From Urechis unicinctus (Eukaryota > Annelida > Polychaeta > Xenopneusta > Urechidae), in contig CM067348.1 in the NCBI GenBank assembly GCA_034190875.2, forward strand, positions 43,228,771 to 43,292,770: a stretch of 64,000 nt of DNA, in the 5' to 3' direction. Within the stretch, counting starts at the first letter, position 1. Each line of letters begins with the position of its first letter. A program made the position numbers and the translations under genes. The notes under the pieces were generated by a model. The model made no database searches. It had not been told where the DNA came from and saw only the letters and a program-made list of their open reading frames with translations. Below, in pieces: positions 54,042-64,000 of this stretch.

Positions 54042-56060
54042 CCGCGTTTTTATTTTTTTGAACTTACCTGTGGCTGGATCTCTTTTTTTAACTAAGATAG
54101 AATGTATCAAAATGTACATTTGTAATCGAGTGTTTCTAATGTTTGTAACATACCATCGAATATGTATCCACCTTATTTTCTTACCTGCCGGATTTGATGC
54201 TTAATCTCCACATATGAGTGATGATCTGTCTGCATTCCTACCCATTAAGTATGATATCAAGGATCAACCTGCGGGTGGAAAGGCAAACCATGATTTTATG
54301 CCAGGCGTGGCATCATCAATAGCAATTCATGTTTGCATACACTGAGGCATCGCCATCTTTCTTTTCCGATCCAATAAATTAACTCGTTTTAGACATTGCA
54401 TTATATCATTACAATGTCGACGGTTCTATTATTACCAACCTAGATAAGGTAAATGTAAGATTGATTGAAGGCTCTCGTAGAAAAGCAGTTTGTACGCCCT
54501 GAAGCACGTTTTGTACCGATAGTTCATCAATATTTTAAGCTAACAATATAACCAACAGAGGAAGAGAGAAGCATTACAAATGACACAAATGTTTATGTTT
54601 GCGATAATAGACCTCATATAGTTTAATGGAAAATATCGTGAGATAAGGGTCAATCATCCTTAGTTTTGAAATTATTTCGCCCATCCCGTGTCGCACTTAC
54701 TACTAGCGCTATTGCTGCACAATTTGTATGCATTTGAAAGGAGTTGAGCGTGTTTGTGTTATTCGAAACAACAGGTGTATTGGCTATTTTACTAATTTGT
54801 TTTTCACAATCATTGTCAAATTAAAATCTGACTGTAACCATCAACATATCAGTAAAGCGAAGGGTGCATGAAAAATTGCTCCCTGAATTCATCATTTAAG
54901 TTTGCAAAGCAGTATATAATCCTGATATAACATTATTTCCATGTCGCAAATGTACCCGCCAAAGGCCAGTATGATTACGGGTGGCACATGTAACATAAAT
55001 GCGGGTTATAAAAATCGTCAGGTGCATTCACCATCGTGAATACGGTTAATTGACTGGCGAACCGAACGCTATTTGAGGCCTATAATCCTGCGGATGATAT
55101 CTGACGCGTTAAATGCTACTGCTTCCCGAGATGCATATCAATGAAAGCTATCTATTGCACCACAAGTAAATGAATATTTAGGTTTTTATGAATTGCCCTG
55201 CGGCATCGTTGCAGTCTACAACGCAAAACCCCTTTGTCAAAGAAAATGGACTAGAAATGCACTTAGTCATTTTCGCTGTTGTGGCCTTTACTTTGAACGT
55301 TGCATGTTTTCGCAAGTGTCGTTAACAGGCCAAGAGCTGAAAAGGGTTTCTGTCACGCAGATCGATGGCCTATCGTAGTGGCTTCAATTATCCTACCATT
55401 GTCATCCTTAGCATTTTGAAGGGTTTCTATCAAGTTTGTTGAAATGGCTCTCTCTGCGTGTCGTTTAGTAGATGTTAATATCAAACCCGATTCCGACACA
55501 CTAGGATTGATTTTCAGACTATTGAATCAGGATCCGTAATCATCACACGCAAAACTGAATAAAGCTATTGAGGCAACAACATCGACGTCGCATTTCCGTC
55601 TACCTACAGACATTGTCACCATTTGTCATGAATTTCCGTTAACGATAAAGTGCCATTTGATAGGTATAGCAATCACGGATCCTTGATCAGATAAGCAAGT
55701 GGTTTAAGAGACGCTTTGAGAAGCAGAACGCGGCTCACAGGTGGCGTCGTCACATATTTTTTCAGGCGGAGGCAAGTTTAAACAATCTCCGCTTAAGTAT
55801 AAACTCTTGGAGTGACAACAAAATGCGTGTTGTCAGGGAAAACGATGGAACGCAAAGAATGCCGTGAAAATGCGGAAAGCATCTGCGCCCTTATACTAAA
55901 TGCTGTGTCAGCGATTGCTAAAGGATGAGCATCGTCATCAGTGGAAATGTTGGTGGTGAAATCTGTTATCGATGATGTAAGCATTCCGAAACACTAAAAT
56001 CTATTTGAAAAGGGAAGCATTCGACAAATGAATGAGCGAAATCCGAGTTTTCATTTTTTT
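54042..56060. repeat. Tandem triplication B, copy 3 (diverged)
   Basis: Collinear with copies 1 and 2 but with many small indels and substitutions, and a central block (about 54500-54840) that does not align. Both unit frames are broken here (pieces at 55193-55378 plus and 55793-55984 minus). Its end (ccgagttttcattttttt near 56043) matches the sequence just after copy 2 (ccgcgtttttattttttt near 54043), giving the unit boundary. Confidence 0.93.
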
Positions 56061-58668
56061 AGCAGTTTGAAAAATTGTGTTTTATGAATGTATCACAATT
56101 ACTAGTTCTTATTTGGAGCTTTAGCTTAATGCGACAATATTGAGAGATGAATCGCTGCCTATAGCTGCGGGTAGTTTCACCATGATTTATAGCCTTACGC
56201 TTCGTTTTCAAATTTTGATGTCGCCTTCTATTATTGATCCCATTGGGTATACTTGAGATATTTATCTATTCATGACATGTCGACGTTAAAGACAAAGCAT
56301 ATATACCGTGCTGCTGCTGCTGGACCACTAGCGTCTGCTTTAATATAACACCGGCATGTAATATGACCCCATTAGTACCTGCCGAGTTCTAAGAAATGCA
56401 ATCATGAATAATGCAATAAGAGAGACGGCTTTGAGCTGGAATATTAGGATGTGGTTCTGAGCAACCATATGGAGTAAGAGCACACGCAACGCGACGCCAT
56501 TCAGCCAGAGTATGTGACAGTGGAGTAGAGACGCAAATCGTGACGGTATGTAACAGAGTTGAGTTTATTACCATTCCAAGGAGCGTTTAAAAGATGGGTA
56601 ATAATATGCAATCCCAGCGTTAGTCACTAATAATAATAAAGTGATCGATCAGGTCACTGGAGCAACTATTGTAATGCCATATGCTCCCTGGATACGACGA
56701 CAGGTTATGTGGGCCAGTCAAATCCTGTGGGATGGACGCATTAATATTCAGTCGCTGGACATAGTTAATGTTACATAGCACATGACATGAATAATATTAA
56801 ATTGCTCTTCACAAATTGTGTAAAATACCGCCAAGCAGCATAAGTAACAACAGCACGGATGAGACGCAACGCAATACAGAATTAGGTTGACTCAGAAATG
56901 AAATATTTTCGACCGCTTACCTTGTATCTGACAAGTGTTCATCGAACAGACATCCCTGGCCACTGACAAATAATATTAACTGAGCGTTTAACACCATCGA
57001 ATGAGCTATGCATACGCAAAAATAACATTTGGCTCTTCTGTCATCGTAGTTTATAGTCGTGCCTTCTATGGAAACTGATATTCTGTTGAGCGACATAACA
57101 GTCTTGACATTTAGCTAGTTTTAATCCTGCTAAATTATTTATCGTATGTGTAAGCTTGGCATGTCGTATTTTACAGGATGAATGCTTTTTTTAGGTACAT
57201 ATATAGCTGCAAAAACTATTGTTCCGGCACCGACGAAACGATTACAATGGTGCAGAATAAATATAATTAATACAGCGTCCATTTTGAAAATGCACGTTTT
57301 ATATGTTTAAGGGCCGCAGCGTCAGGGAGTTGCATGAATTTATTATGCAATGTTTCGGGTTCCTTGCTTCACTGCTGCACACAATATCGCTTAGTTTCTA
57401 TTTTAATGATAAAATACAGCGTACCTAATTACGATCGGTGTCTCTCATCTAACTGATGGATAGTCGTAGCTTTTATGAGCGTTGTATATCAGGGGTTATG
57501 AGCATAAATAATAAAAAGAAATACTTCTGTATCATCTAGCATTTGAATTGCGCATGTTTAAATAAAGAAAAGTTGGTATTTTCAGTGAGCTAGCAGATTG
57601 TGGATTGTTTATTTATGGTCAGAGATACCATATAATAAGCGGTATAAAAGTCTTGTAATGCTACTGATGATGCTTTCTTGAAGGCGCTTAATCGTCTTAC
57701 TTTGTATGAGCATCTCAACTGCTGTATAAACAAAACAGTCGTTGCGCAGTACGGAGCCAAATGAGCTACACGGTGTTCCGATGGCAAGGCGAAACACATT
57801 AAGTTTAACTGTAGCTGATTTGCCAATTGCGAACGGTGGTGATAATGCCTTTGCTAAATGAACTATCGTTTTAATGCATAAATCATAACTTGTTTTGCGA
57901 ATCAGGCAGACAACGACTGCCGCATATAAGTCAGTTAGCCGTATCGAACAGTATATATCAAATAACATTTGGCATCCTTAAAACATGTTTAAATATGCAT
58001 TTGAATATCTATAATAATCAATCTAATGTTATGTGCTGTGTTTTCTTTGGTTGCAATAACAGGATACATAACATTGACAATTTCCATGGCAACAAGACGT
58101 GGATCCACAGGTGTTCTAGGGGTAGTATTTCAAATATCCGGCCGAGAACCTCTGACAGTCGTATACAATACATACTTGCAATTGTACAGTCAATTGAATA
58201 TCAAACTAGCCTGCATCAACTAGCCTGTGGCAAGGAGTACAGCCCTGAATCATGTATTCACTTATGTGCCCATGGCCATGACTAAAAGCACTGCGATTGC
58301 GACGCTGGGTGAGTAAGAATAATAAAAAAATCTGCGATTCTTGTCAGATAAAAATCGATGGTGGCAGCAGAGTACACAAAATATTACATTATTGATAATC
58401 ATAAGGTTGCAACGCAATTAACCATGACATTTATACATACATACATATGTTTAATGAGACTCAGGGAGTATGGCAGTAATATTGATAGCTTATTGATTTT
58501 GAACTCTACCAATGAGTGCATTTCTGCTGATGGAAGCATCACTCCAAAACTACAAAACTTCAGTAAATACATCAACTGAGTGGGTTAACCTTTCGTATAT
58601 ATCCCCTCTTAAAATGCATTAAGTGTTATTCTAAAATGCAGCAAAGGAAGAATTTAAGTTTGCTTTCA
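56061..58668. other. No recognisable feature
   Basis: The longest frames, 57609-57968 (minus, 119 residues) and 57890-58285 (plus, 131 residues), overlap each other and show no known domain. A second plus frame at 58026-58223 opens with a hydrophobic run (AVFSLVAITGYITLTISMA). None is supported as a gene. Confidence 0.35.
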
Positions 58669-58687
58669 TTAAAGTGCCTATCGCACG
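58669..58687 (+). repeat. Left TTAA target copy and terminal inverted repeat
   Basis: TTAA (58669-58672) is followed by AGTGCCTATCGCACG (58673-58687). This is a perfect inverted match to 61318-61336 including the target duplicate. Confidence 0.95.
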
Positions 58688-58855
58688 AAAAATCATGTCA
58701 TTTTTTTTCGCCAGATAACGGAAATATAACCCAGAAGTACCTATTCTGTCTATATGTCAATTGTTTTAGTACGCGCTTTCTGATCGAAATTCGACTTTAA
58801 AGATCAATTCGGCGTATCGAGCCGACAAGCTCATGAATAATTCATCACCTCCGCG

Positions 58856-58863
58856 TGACGTCA
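58856..58863 (+). promoter_or_regulatory. CRE-type site upstream of the zinc-domain gene
   Basis: The canonical cAMP-response palindrome TGACGTCA lies 54 bases before the ATG at 58917, inside GTGACGTCAGGT. The same 12-base word occurs in inverted position upstream of the THAP gene, so it may be a shared promoter element or a subterminal transposase site. Confidence 0.5.
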
Positions 58864-58916
58864 GGTCCGGGAATGTTTTCGTTGCGAGGCGCTATCTGCA
58901 CTACGATTAGCGAGAA

Positions 58917-60180
58917 ATGGCTGCTGGAAATTTCGTTATTTCATCACTTCAGGAGAGCGACTTAGAGACATGGTATGGCACAGGTCATTCTCATACTATC
59001 GTTGCTTCGGCAGAGCAAGTTTTGCCTTACAGTTTCGAACCAGAAATGAGCGAATCCGACGTCTCCGATGAAGAGAAAACAGACATTGGCGATGTAACTG
59101 CTGCATCTGGGTCTCACGCAGGTCATCCCGCCCAGGACATAGGGCGGCTACAGAAAAATGCTTTGTAAGCTTTGTCTGATCGTGCTTGTGCACCAGTTCA
59201 TCGTATATGTGTTGGCGTGTTACGAAATCAATCCATAAATTTCACCAACAAAATTTGTTACCTCTTTTCCTAACAGTATACAACAGAGCTTTGCAGCAAA
59301 TAATTCTTCCATATCAGACAGCAGACATGAGATACCACAAAGTTTTTATCGAATCAAATGGTTGCAAGGGTTCATGTTTACAAAGTTGTACCGTGTAAAT
59401 GTAAATGCTCCTCCACACGAATTGCAAACAAACTAATTTTGGACAGCTGTTAATAAATAGATATCCTCTTTTATTTAAAGTAGGCCTTATCAAAGCCTGA
59501 TTACAATATTTTAAAAAGTTGATGTAGATTGATTCTGAGGTAGAATATAGAGCAAGTATCAAAGCTGTTTTCTCATAGGATTGTCAGTTAGCCCATAAAT
59601 GAATGTATAAATGGACTTAAGGAGGTGAAGATTATGGTATTATATATTATCATCGTGGTCAGTGTTACATCACAGTTTCTATGAATGCAGAGGCTAAAAC
59701 ATATTTGCCATACAATATGTCATCCTTTATTACATACATTAATATTCCCATCATTACATCATGTTACAGGTGTTTGTGTGGCTACGGTCAACCAATGGCA
59801 GATGTGGAAGAATCTGTGTGCAGTGTGGAAATTCCTTGAGTCATGACCTCAATAGAGAACAGCCCCATTCCCATTGGTGGCATAACCCAGCATCCTGGCT
59901 TCAGCCCAATCTGTTTGAACCTTTAGGCCTTGCAAGTGGATTATTTCTCCTACGGACAACAGCACGAAGATTCTGGTCTCATCGCATCTGCACACATTGG
60001 AGGTGGTGCTTGTGTCTTTGGCAGGGTTGGCTCATAGCAAACTAGCAAGAACTCAGCCATCAGGCACTCGACATAATCTGAAACATAACAGGAATCAAGT
60101 CACAGCTTGCACACCAGACTGTCGCTTATTACCTTATATCCCCATGGTTATTGAATTTTTTGTTGTTTACATTTTATATA
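58917..60180 (+). pseudogene. P2X7 C-terminal-like zinc-domain gene of the transposon (decayed)
   Basis: Exon 1 (58917-59164) starts MAAGNFVISSLQESDLETWY and holds VLPYSFEPEMSESD, the Y-x-F-E-P word seen before this domain in transposon-linked proteins of cnidarians and other animals. A GTAAGC donor (59165) and a TTACAG acceptor (AG 59768-59769) remove about 605 bases and restore the frame. Exon 2 then reads LCLCGYGQPMADVEESVC..EIP, and later ITQHPGFSPICLNL and LQVDYFSYGQQ. This matches the Cys-rich zinc-binding region known from the intracellular end of P2X7 receptors (C-x-C-G-x-C-x-P-M-x-T..E..C-C; I-T-x-H-P-x-F..C-L-N). Two stops interrupt exon 2 (TGA 59837-59839, TAG 59924-59926), a glycine or tyrosine replaces one expected cysteine, and the distal part (after about 60040) no longer aligns. 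Function in the element is unknown; no channel domain is present. Confidence 0.72.
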
Positions 60181-60343
60181 TCAGTAAAAATATTCACCAA
60201 ATGTTGCCTTTGTTGCTACTTTAGTGACAACATGCCCCTGCTTAAACTTGGGGTATCTAAGCTTGAAGACTGAATCCCCAGCTTCTGTTGTCGCCTGTTT
60301 TCTTTCCCCATTTTCATTGTAATGGAGAGCAGCCAGTCTCAGT
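60181..60343 (-). pseudogene. Transposase final exon, Kolobok-like
   Basis: After an acceptor (ttgtatcacag, AG at 60345-60344) the frame reads RLAALHYNENGERKQATTEA, then VFKLRYPKFKQGHVVTKVAT and ends KATFGEYFY with a stop at 60183-60181. This resembles the conserved tail of THAP-containing Kolobok transposases from cnidarian-type elements (L-A-x-L-H-x-N-E-N-x-x-R-x-Q-A..F-P-K-x-K-x-G). It follows the THAP exon on the same strand after a gap of about 250 bases in which a catalytic core of several hundred residues would be expected. The core was deleted from this copy. The stop abuts the end of the convergent zinc-domain gene. Confidence 0.6.
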
Positions 60344-60591
60344 CTGTGATACAATGAACCAATTATACATGACCTACATATATTTGGCATATCAGTACAT
60401 GTGAACAAATTTAATGACTCGCAAATTTAATTCAGAATATACAAACATCACCATGAAGGAGCACTGTAAAAAGCAACAAATTATATCATAAGAATGGCAC
60501 TTGCCTGCCAACCATATCCTCAAAGAAGAAGACCAGCATCTTTGGGGCGAAGTGGTTGACCAAACAATGGAAGGCTTAACAAGATAATGGA

Positions 60592-61022
60592 CTATTTTTT
60601 CAATACTAATGGAACAAGAAAGTCATCGAGTCTCACCCTCTGCTTCTCGCTCTTCATAGAGGCAGGTCTGCTTTTCTTGGGCTGGGGTGGGAGGGGTTCG
60701 CTTGCCTCACCATCCTTTCTTGATTGCTTGACAGCAGAGGCCTTTGCAAAAAGAGTAGCCACATCAGCTTCCTTCAAAATCCGCTTACATCGTGGTATCC
60801 AACCAAGCTCTTCTCTGAGTTTCGGTGCCTCCTCAAAACATTCCTCAGTGAAATGAACCGAGCACACAAACGAGTACTTGCCCGGGCCCGGCCATTTGTC
60901 TCGCGATCGTAGTACCTGGCAAATCCATTGTTTTTTTAAATCGTCCTTCAAGGAAACCTAAACAAGCTCACGCCGTCCCGACTGGTACGCGAGCAGCCCC
61001 CAACACAACAACCATTAACCAT
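60592..61022 (-). pseudogene. THAP-domain transposase, N-terminal part (decayed)
   Basis: ATG at 61022 starts MVNGCCVGGCSRTSRDGVSL, then FRFP. A frameshift follows at about 60948-60951, after which the next frame reads KDDLKKQWICQVLRSRDKWP..YSFVCSVHF..CFEEAP..LKEADVATLF. The C-x(2-4)-C pair (C6, C10), the F-x-x-F-P word, the invariant W, the C-x-x-H pair about 43 residues on, and DVATLF in place of the usual A-V-P-T-I-F make a full C2CH THAP zinc finger of about 90 residues, which binds transposon ends. A basic tail (QPKKSRPASMKSEKQR) runs to the stop near 60592. No catalytic domain follows directly. Confidence 0.85.
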
Positions 61023-61141
61023 CCCGTTCAGGCGGTAACAAGCTGGCTAAAAACGATCCTAAATCCCAAAAACGAGAGACGAACTCCGACAATGTAAACA
61101 ACGGGGAACTCCATACGTCTCAGAGAACGGCCTCCCTTACC

Positions 61142-61149
61142 TGACGTCA
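61142..61149 (-). promoter_or_regulatory. CRE-type site upstream of the THAP gene
   Basis: TGACGTCA lies 120 bases before the THAP start. On the minus strand it continues TGACGTCAGGTAAGG, so the right side also looks like a splice donor (CAG|GTAAGG), possibly of a 5-prime untranslated exon. The core GTGACGTCAGGT is identical to the site near the opposite end. Confidence 0.45.
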
Positions 61150-61317
61150 CACGCATGGTTGACCTAGATAATGGCTGCCGCAACGTTTTGTCGGGCGCGT
61201 TAATTTGAACTGATATTTTATCCAATTTTGGCCTTAACTGATCAGATGCGACGGTTATTGGACCGGTTTGAGTTTATTGATCACATTATGAATTGATTTC
61301 AGCGAAGTACCTATAAC

Positions 61318-61336
61318 CGTGCGATAGGCACTTTAA
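61318..61336 (-). repeat. Right terminal inverted repeat and TTAA target copy
   Basis: CGTGCGATAGGCACT (61318-61332) is followed by TTAA (61333-61336). No similarity to the left end continues further inward. Confidence 0.95.
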
Positions 61337-61490
61337 ACATCAGTCAGTGTCTATAAGCCACATAACACAAAGAATGGTCGTATTTTAGAAACAGCAACCA
61401 AAATAGAGAACAAATGACAGACGTTTCAAATTGTGCAGAGGGACGCATCTCCACACTAATTTGGCGCATTGCTAGCACTGCGTACAGCAG
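61337..61490. other. Flank between transposon and possible exon
   Basis: Unique sequence; its end (cactgcgtacagcag, AG 61489-61490) can serve as a splice acceptor. Confidence 0.3.
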
Positions 61491-61680
61491 CTCCGGATGT
61501 GCCTCGCAGGGAGAGCAATATTTAATTGCACCGCATGATTGTAGCGCGTTGACGAAATGTTTGTATCACGGCCAACAGGAAAAGGCGGCTGTCAGGACAT
61601 ATCGTAAGTGGTTTGCTGATATACAAGTAGAACAATTTAATTGCATTAATAGCAGCAAGCTGCAAAGCATCGGCAAATAA
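61491..61680 (+). pseudogene. Possible decayed peritrophin-A (chitin-binding type 2) exon
   Basis: Following an acceptor-like cag, the frame reads SGCASQGEQYLIAPHDCSAL, then TKCLYHGQQEKAAVR, a WF pair and VEQFNC. The spacing fits C-x(n)-C-x(5)-C-x-x-x-G-x(7)-[C]-x(5)-F-x(8)-C of chitin-binding type 2 domains, which are secreted and bind cuticle, peritrophic or shell chitin. The fourth cysteine position is arginine (AGG), so one disulphide is lost, and a stop follows at 61678. Family members normally carry several such domains; only one is seen. It is likely a broken host exon, or a coincidence. Confidence 0.35.
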
Positions 61681-63469
61681 CCCAACGGCAAATAACACCG
61701 AGCAGTTCAAAGCCGGTACGACAAGCAGTTGACTTTATATGTCCCCTCGAATCGCAAAAAAACTACTATATCCATTGGACATGATTCCCGCAACGCCCGT
61801 CAAGACATTGATGGCCAAATTGGCACCATTACGTAACATACTGCCATTGTGAATGCTTGCAATAATATATACTACTATAATGTCAGAGACGTGCTGTCTG
61901 CATTTATGATTTACAGATTATTGGCCTGCACTACAAAATTGATAGTACGGACACTTCCTCATAACCCTCAAATTTTCAATGGCTTGATTAAGTCATTTGA
62001 AAAGCACGGCGCTTGCACCTTGCGTTTTTATGGACCAATTGTTTTTTTACTGCAACCAGTGATGCAGAAGTCAGGGAGAAGAGGCACCTTAAGTAGACTA
62101 CGAAAACACATGCTGGACTCTCAAAAACCTTGTGCAAGGCATCCCATGTATCTCGCCCTAACATAAATATCAACGGCTGGTAAGTGATAAGCTCAATCAA
62201 AAAATTGCGTTGCTTTATATGTCGATCGATTCCCACAATGACGTAATTTCCGTGCATATTTTAGATGACGTAACTTCTGATGAGTGTCTAAGTTTTCATT
62301 TGCGCCGATATTTCCTGCAGTCAGCTTATTGTTAGGCAGTCTTTTCATTCCGTTAAATATATGAGTTAAGTGTGGCTTTGGACAGACGACAATGGACATA
62401 AGCTGCGTGACTGAGAGAATAAAAGCATCAACTCGGAGTATTGCGATCGACATTTTGTGAGTGTCACATATATGACGCAGGCAATTTATCGCCACCCAAA
62501 GCAGCCAATCATTTAGCGAATCACGCAAGATGATACAATATTAGCACGAAAAGGAATAATGAAATATCTTGGGTGGCACTAATTTATTAGGGGAGCTCAT
62601 GGGTGATTGTTGAAATAAGTTGCATAGGTAATTCGTTTCGTTTGCTCATAAACTCAGATCACATTTTGATTAAGTCAACGGTTTATGACACAATCTGTTG
62701 TTATGGTAACGCTGTTATGCCTAATGTCCCAATTTCTTAGTATGCATATACGTATATATATACCATGATACAGCAAAATATATATCAGTCTTACCAAGTC
62801 GCCGGTTTACCCTCATAACGTACGCATAAAATGAACACCAGCATTTGTTTTCGCGAAAGGGCGCTGATCAAGCGCTAATTTCAAAATAACATTGATTGCA
62901 TAATTGCAATCAGTTAAGCAGTAAATCGGTCTCGAGCGCTGCTTCATTCCCGATGTATATTCCACGACATCTAACATGCTCTTATCGACACCCTGTGGTT
63001 ATGCTGGTCACTGTAAGAAAAGCACAACTAGCTGAGAGTCATGCGGGAATATTTGGACATCAACATTCAAACGTCACCGATGGTGCGACTAAGAGTGGCG
63101 GGACACATGGACTGATACAAATACATCCAGGTTGTCTTGGTCCTATCGATCAGCTACTCCCGTGTCAATATCTGGGGACATTTGATTTCTATTCTTCCGA
63201 GGGTCGGGTCTGCTTTTATAGGGCTGATGCTGATATATAGTTATAATTACATTCGTATTATATTTCTCTACCAAGTGATTTATAGGAAGGTCTTTGTATT
63301 TGCGAAATTCATATGCGTTTGTGAGCATTTATTTTAAAACATCCACACTGACGTTGAAATGTTTTTGAACTGCACAGCATTACGAACGATACACGAAAAT
63401 GCGCCTGACATGACAAAATCTAACTGTGATTGAAGTTGTAAATAAAATCCTCATCTGCATTGCAGCATA
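61681..63469. other. No recognisable feature
   Basis: Frames at 61849-62166 (plus), 61988-62257 and 62193-62528 (minus) and 62896-63240 (plus) are 89-114 residues long but overlap and match nothing I know. Confidence 0.4.
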
Positions 63470-64000
63470 TCTTTATACCTCACATGCATCTCATCGTTAA
63501 TATCGCCACCATTAACAACATCGTCATATTGAACCTCGTTAAGATCGTCATAACAGTCATTGGTTGTATTAACACCAGCAATGCGGATCAGGACTGTTAC
63601 TACTTACGCAATTAAGATAAATCGAATTAATATTTGCATTACATGTTGATCAATAACATTAGTGGCAGAATACGACCGGCAACACGTTGATATTTCAATG
63701 GACAAATTGATATATATATGGCTCATATTTTGCGATAAAATATGTCTCTGCAGGCTTAGAACAGTAGTGCAACTGTGCCCGCTGGGTCATCATTTAGAGT
63801 AGTTTCCTTTCATCGGAAATATGATAGCAGGCACTAAAGGCCATTCCGCTCTGATCGGAAGTTAATGATATGCGAGGACATTTATGCATGGCCAACGGGC
63901 ATAGATAAGTCAATTGAATAAATAAAATGTACTGAGGAGAGCAAGCAGTGAAAATGCCTATCCATCATATACATCATGGTTAAACACAAGAGCGATCGTT
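63470..64000. repeat. Old duplicated segment, copy of 9980-10470
   Basis: Partner of the block at 9980-10470 (landmarks given there), in the same orientation and running off the window. Its presence 53.5 kb from its relative suggests that the duplicated landscape continues beyond the window. Confidence 0.65.

Larger units (their letters stand above)
58673..61332. mobile_element. Kolobok-like DNA transposon with THAP and P2X7-type zinc-domain genes
   Basis: A 2660-bp element bounded by perfect 15-base terminal inverted repeats (AGTGCCTATCGCACG at the left, its complement at the right) and duplicated TTAA targets (58669-58672 and 61333-61336). TTAA targets together with a THAP-domain transposase are the hallmark of the Kolobok superfamily; piggyBac also uses TTAA but has no THAP domain. 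Two genes converge tail to tail near 60180. A plus-strand gene has the P2X7 C-terminal zinc-domain signature. A minus-strand gene has a THAP exon and a final transposase exon, with the catalytic middle missing. Both genes carry stops or frameshifts, so the copy is dead. The intact ends mean it might once have been mobilised in trans. Confidence 0.85.

Noticed and set aside
57609-58285. Two overlapping frames of 119 and 131 residues on opposite strands
   Set aside because: No domain, no splice context and mutual overlap; most likely chance frames.

Overview
This is a gene-poor, visibly AT-rich stretch of an animal genome. The evidence is eukaryotic splice signals, long TA and TG microsatellites, and two DNA-transposon fossils of kinds common in marine invertebrates and lower vertebrates: a Kolobok-like element with THAP and P2X7-type zinc-domain genes, and a PIF/Harbinger element. 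No bacterial-style gene clusters, rRNA, tRNA or CRISPR arrays were seen. The species cannot be named. A cnidarian, mollusc, echinoderm, protochordate or similar host is plausible, but this is inference. No intact host gene could be supported; most of the window reads as intergenic or intronic DNA.

The dominant structure is local duplication at several ages. Old, diverged and collinear copies link 1-1760 with 11141-14275 (further pieces at 12175-12345 and 16440-16640) and 9980-10470 with the right edge of the window (63470-64000). A pair of about 2.5-3 kb lies at 30340-32860 and 33850-36810. Smaller pairs lie at 2815-3590, 6319-7033, 16870-17100, 37780-38000 with 44540-44760, 44030-44240 with 45188-45420, 45676-45850 and 47935-49130. 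Two young tandem triplications stand out: 19133-25648 (unit about 2.2-2.3 kb) and 50221-56060 (unit about 1.9 kb, third copy much more diverged).

The clearest mobile elements are: (1) 58673-61332, a TTAA-flanked element with 15-bp perfect terminal inverted repeats and two convergent decayed genes, one of the P2X7 C-terminal zinc-domain type and one THAP/transposase, with the transposase core missing; (2) 41505-42613, a PIF/Harbinger derivative whose minus strand carries the N-terminal third of a Harbinger nuclease; (3) 48386-48935, a probable solo LTR dated by an empty paralogous site; (4) short LINE reverse-transcriptase remnants at about 39062-39190 and possibly 30690-30756.

Scattered open frames look like single decayed exons of secreted or membrane proteins: CUB-like (29043-29273, 38384-38691), peritrophin/chitin-binding-like (61491-61680), a hydrophobic exon with a strong splice donor (37311-37543) and a duplicated signal-peptide-like start (32195-32326 and 36275-36424). 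These are low-confidence and may be remnants of duplicated genes. Simple repeats cluster at 9295-9725, 27467-27614 and 42737-43342.
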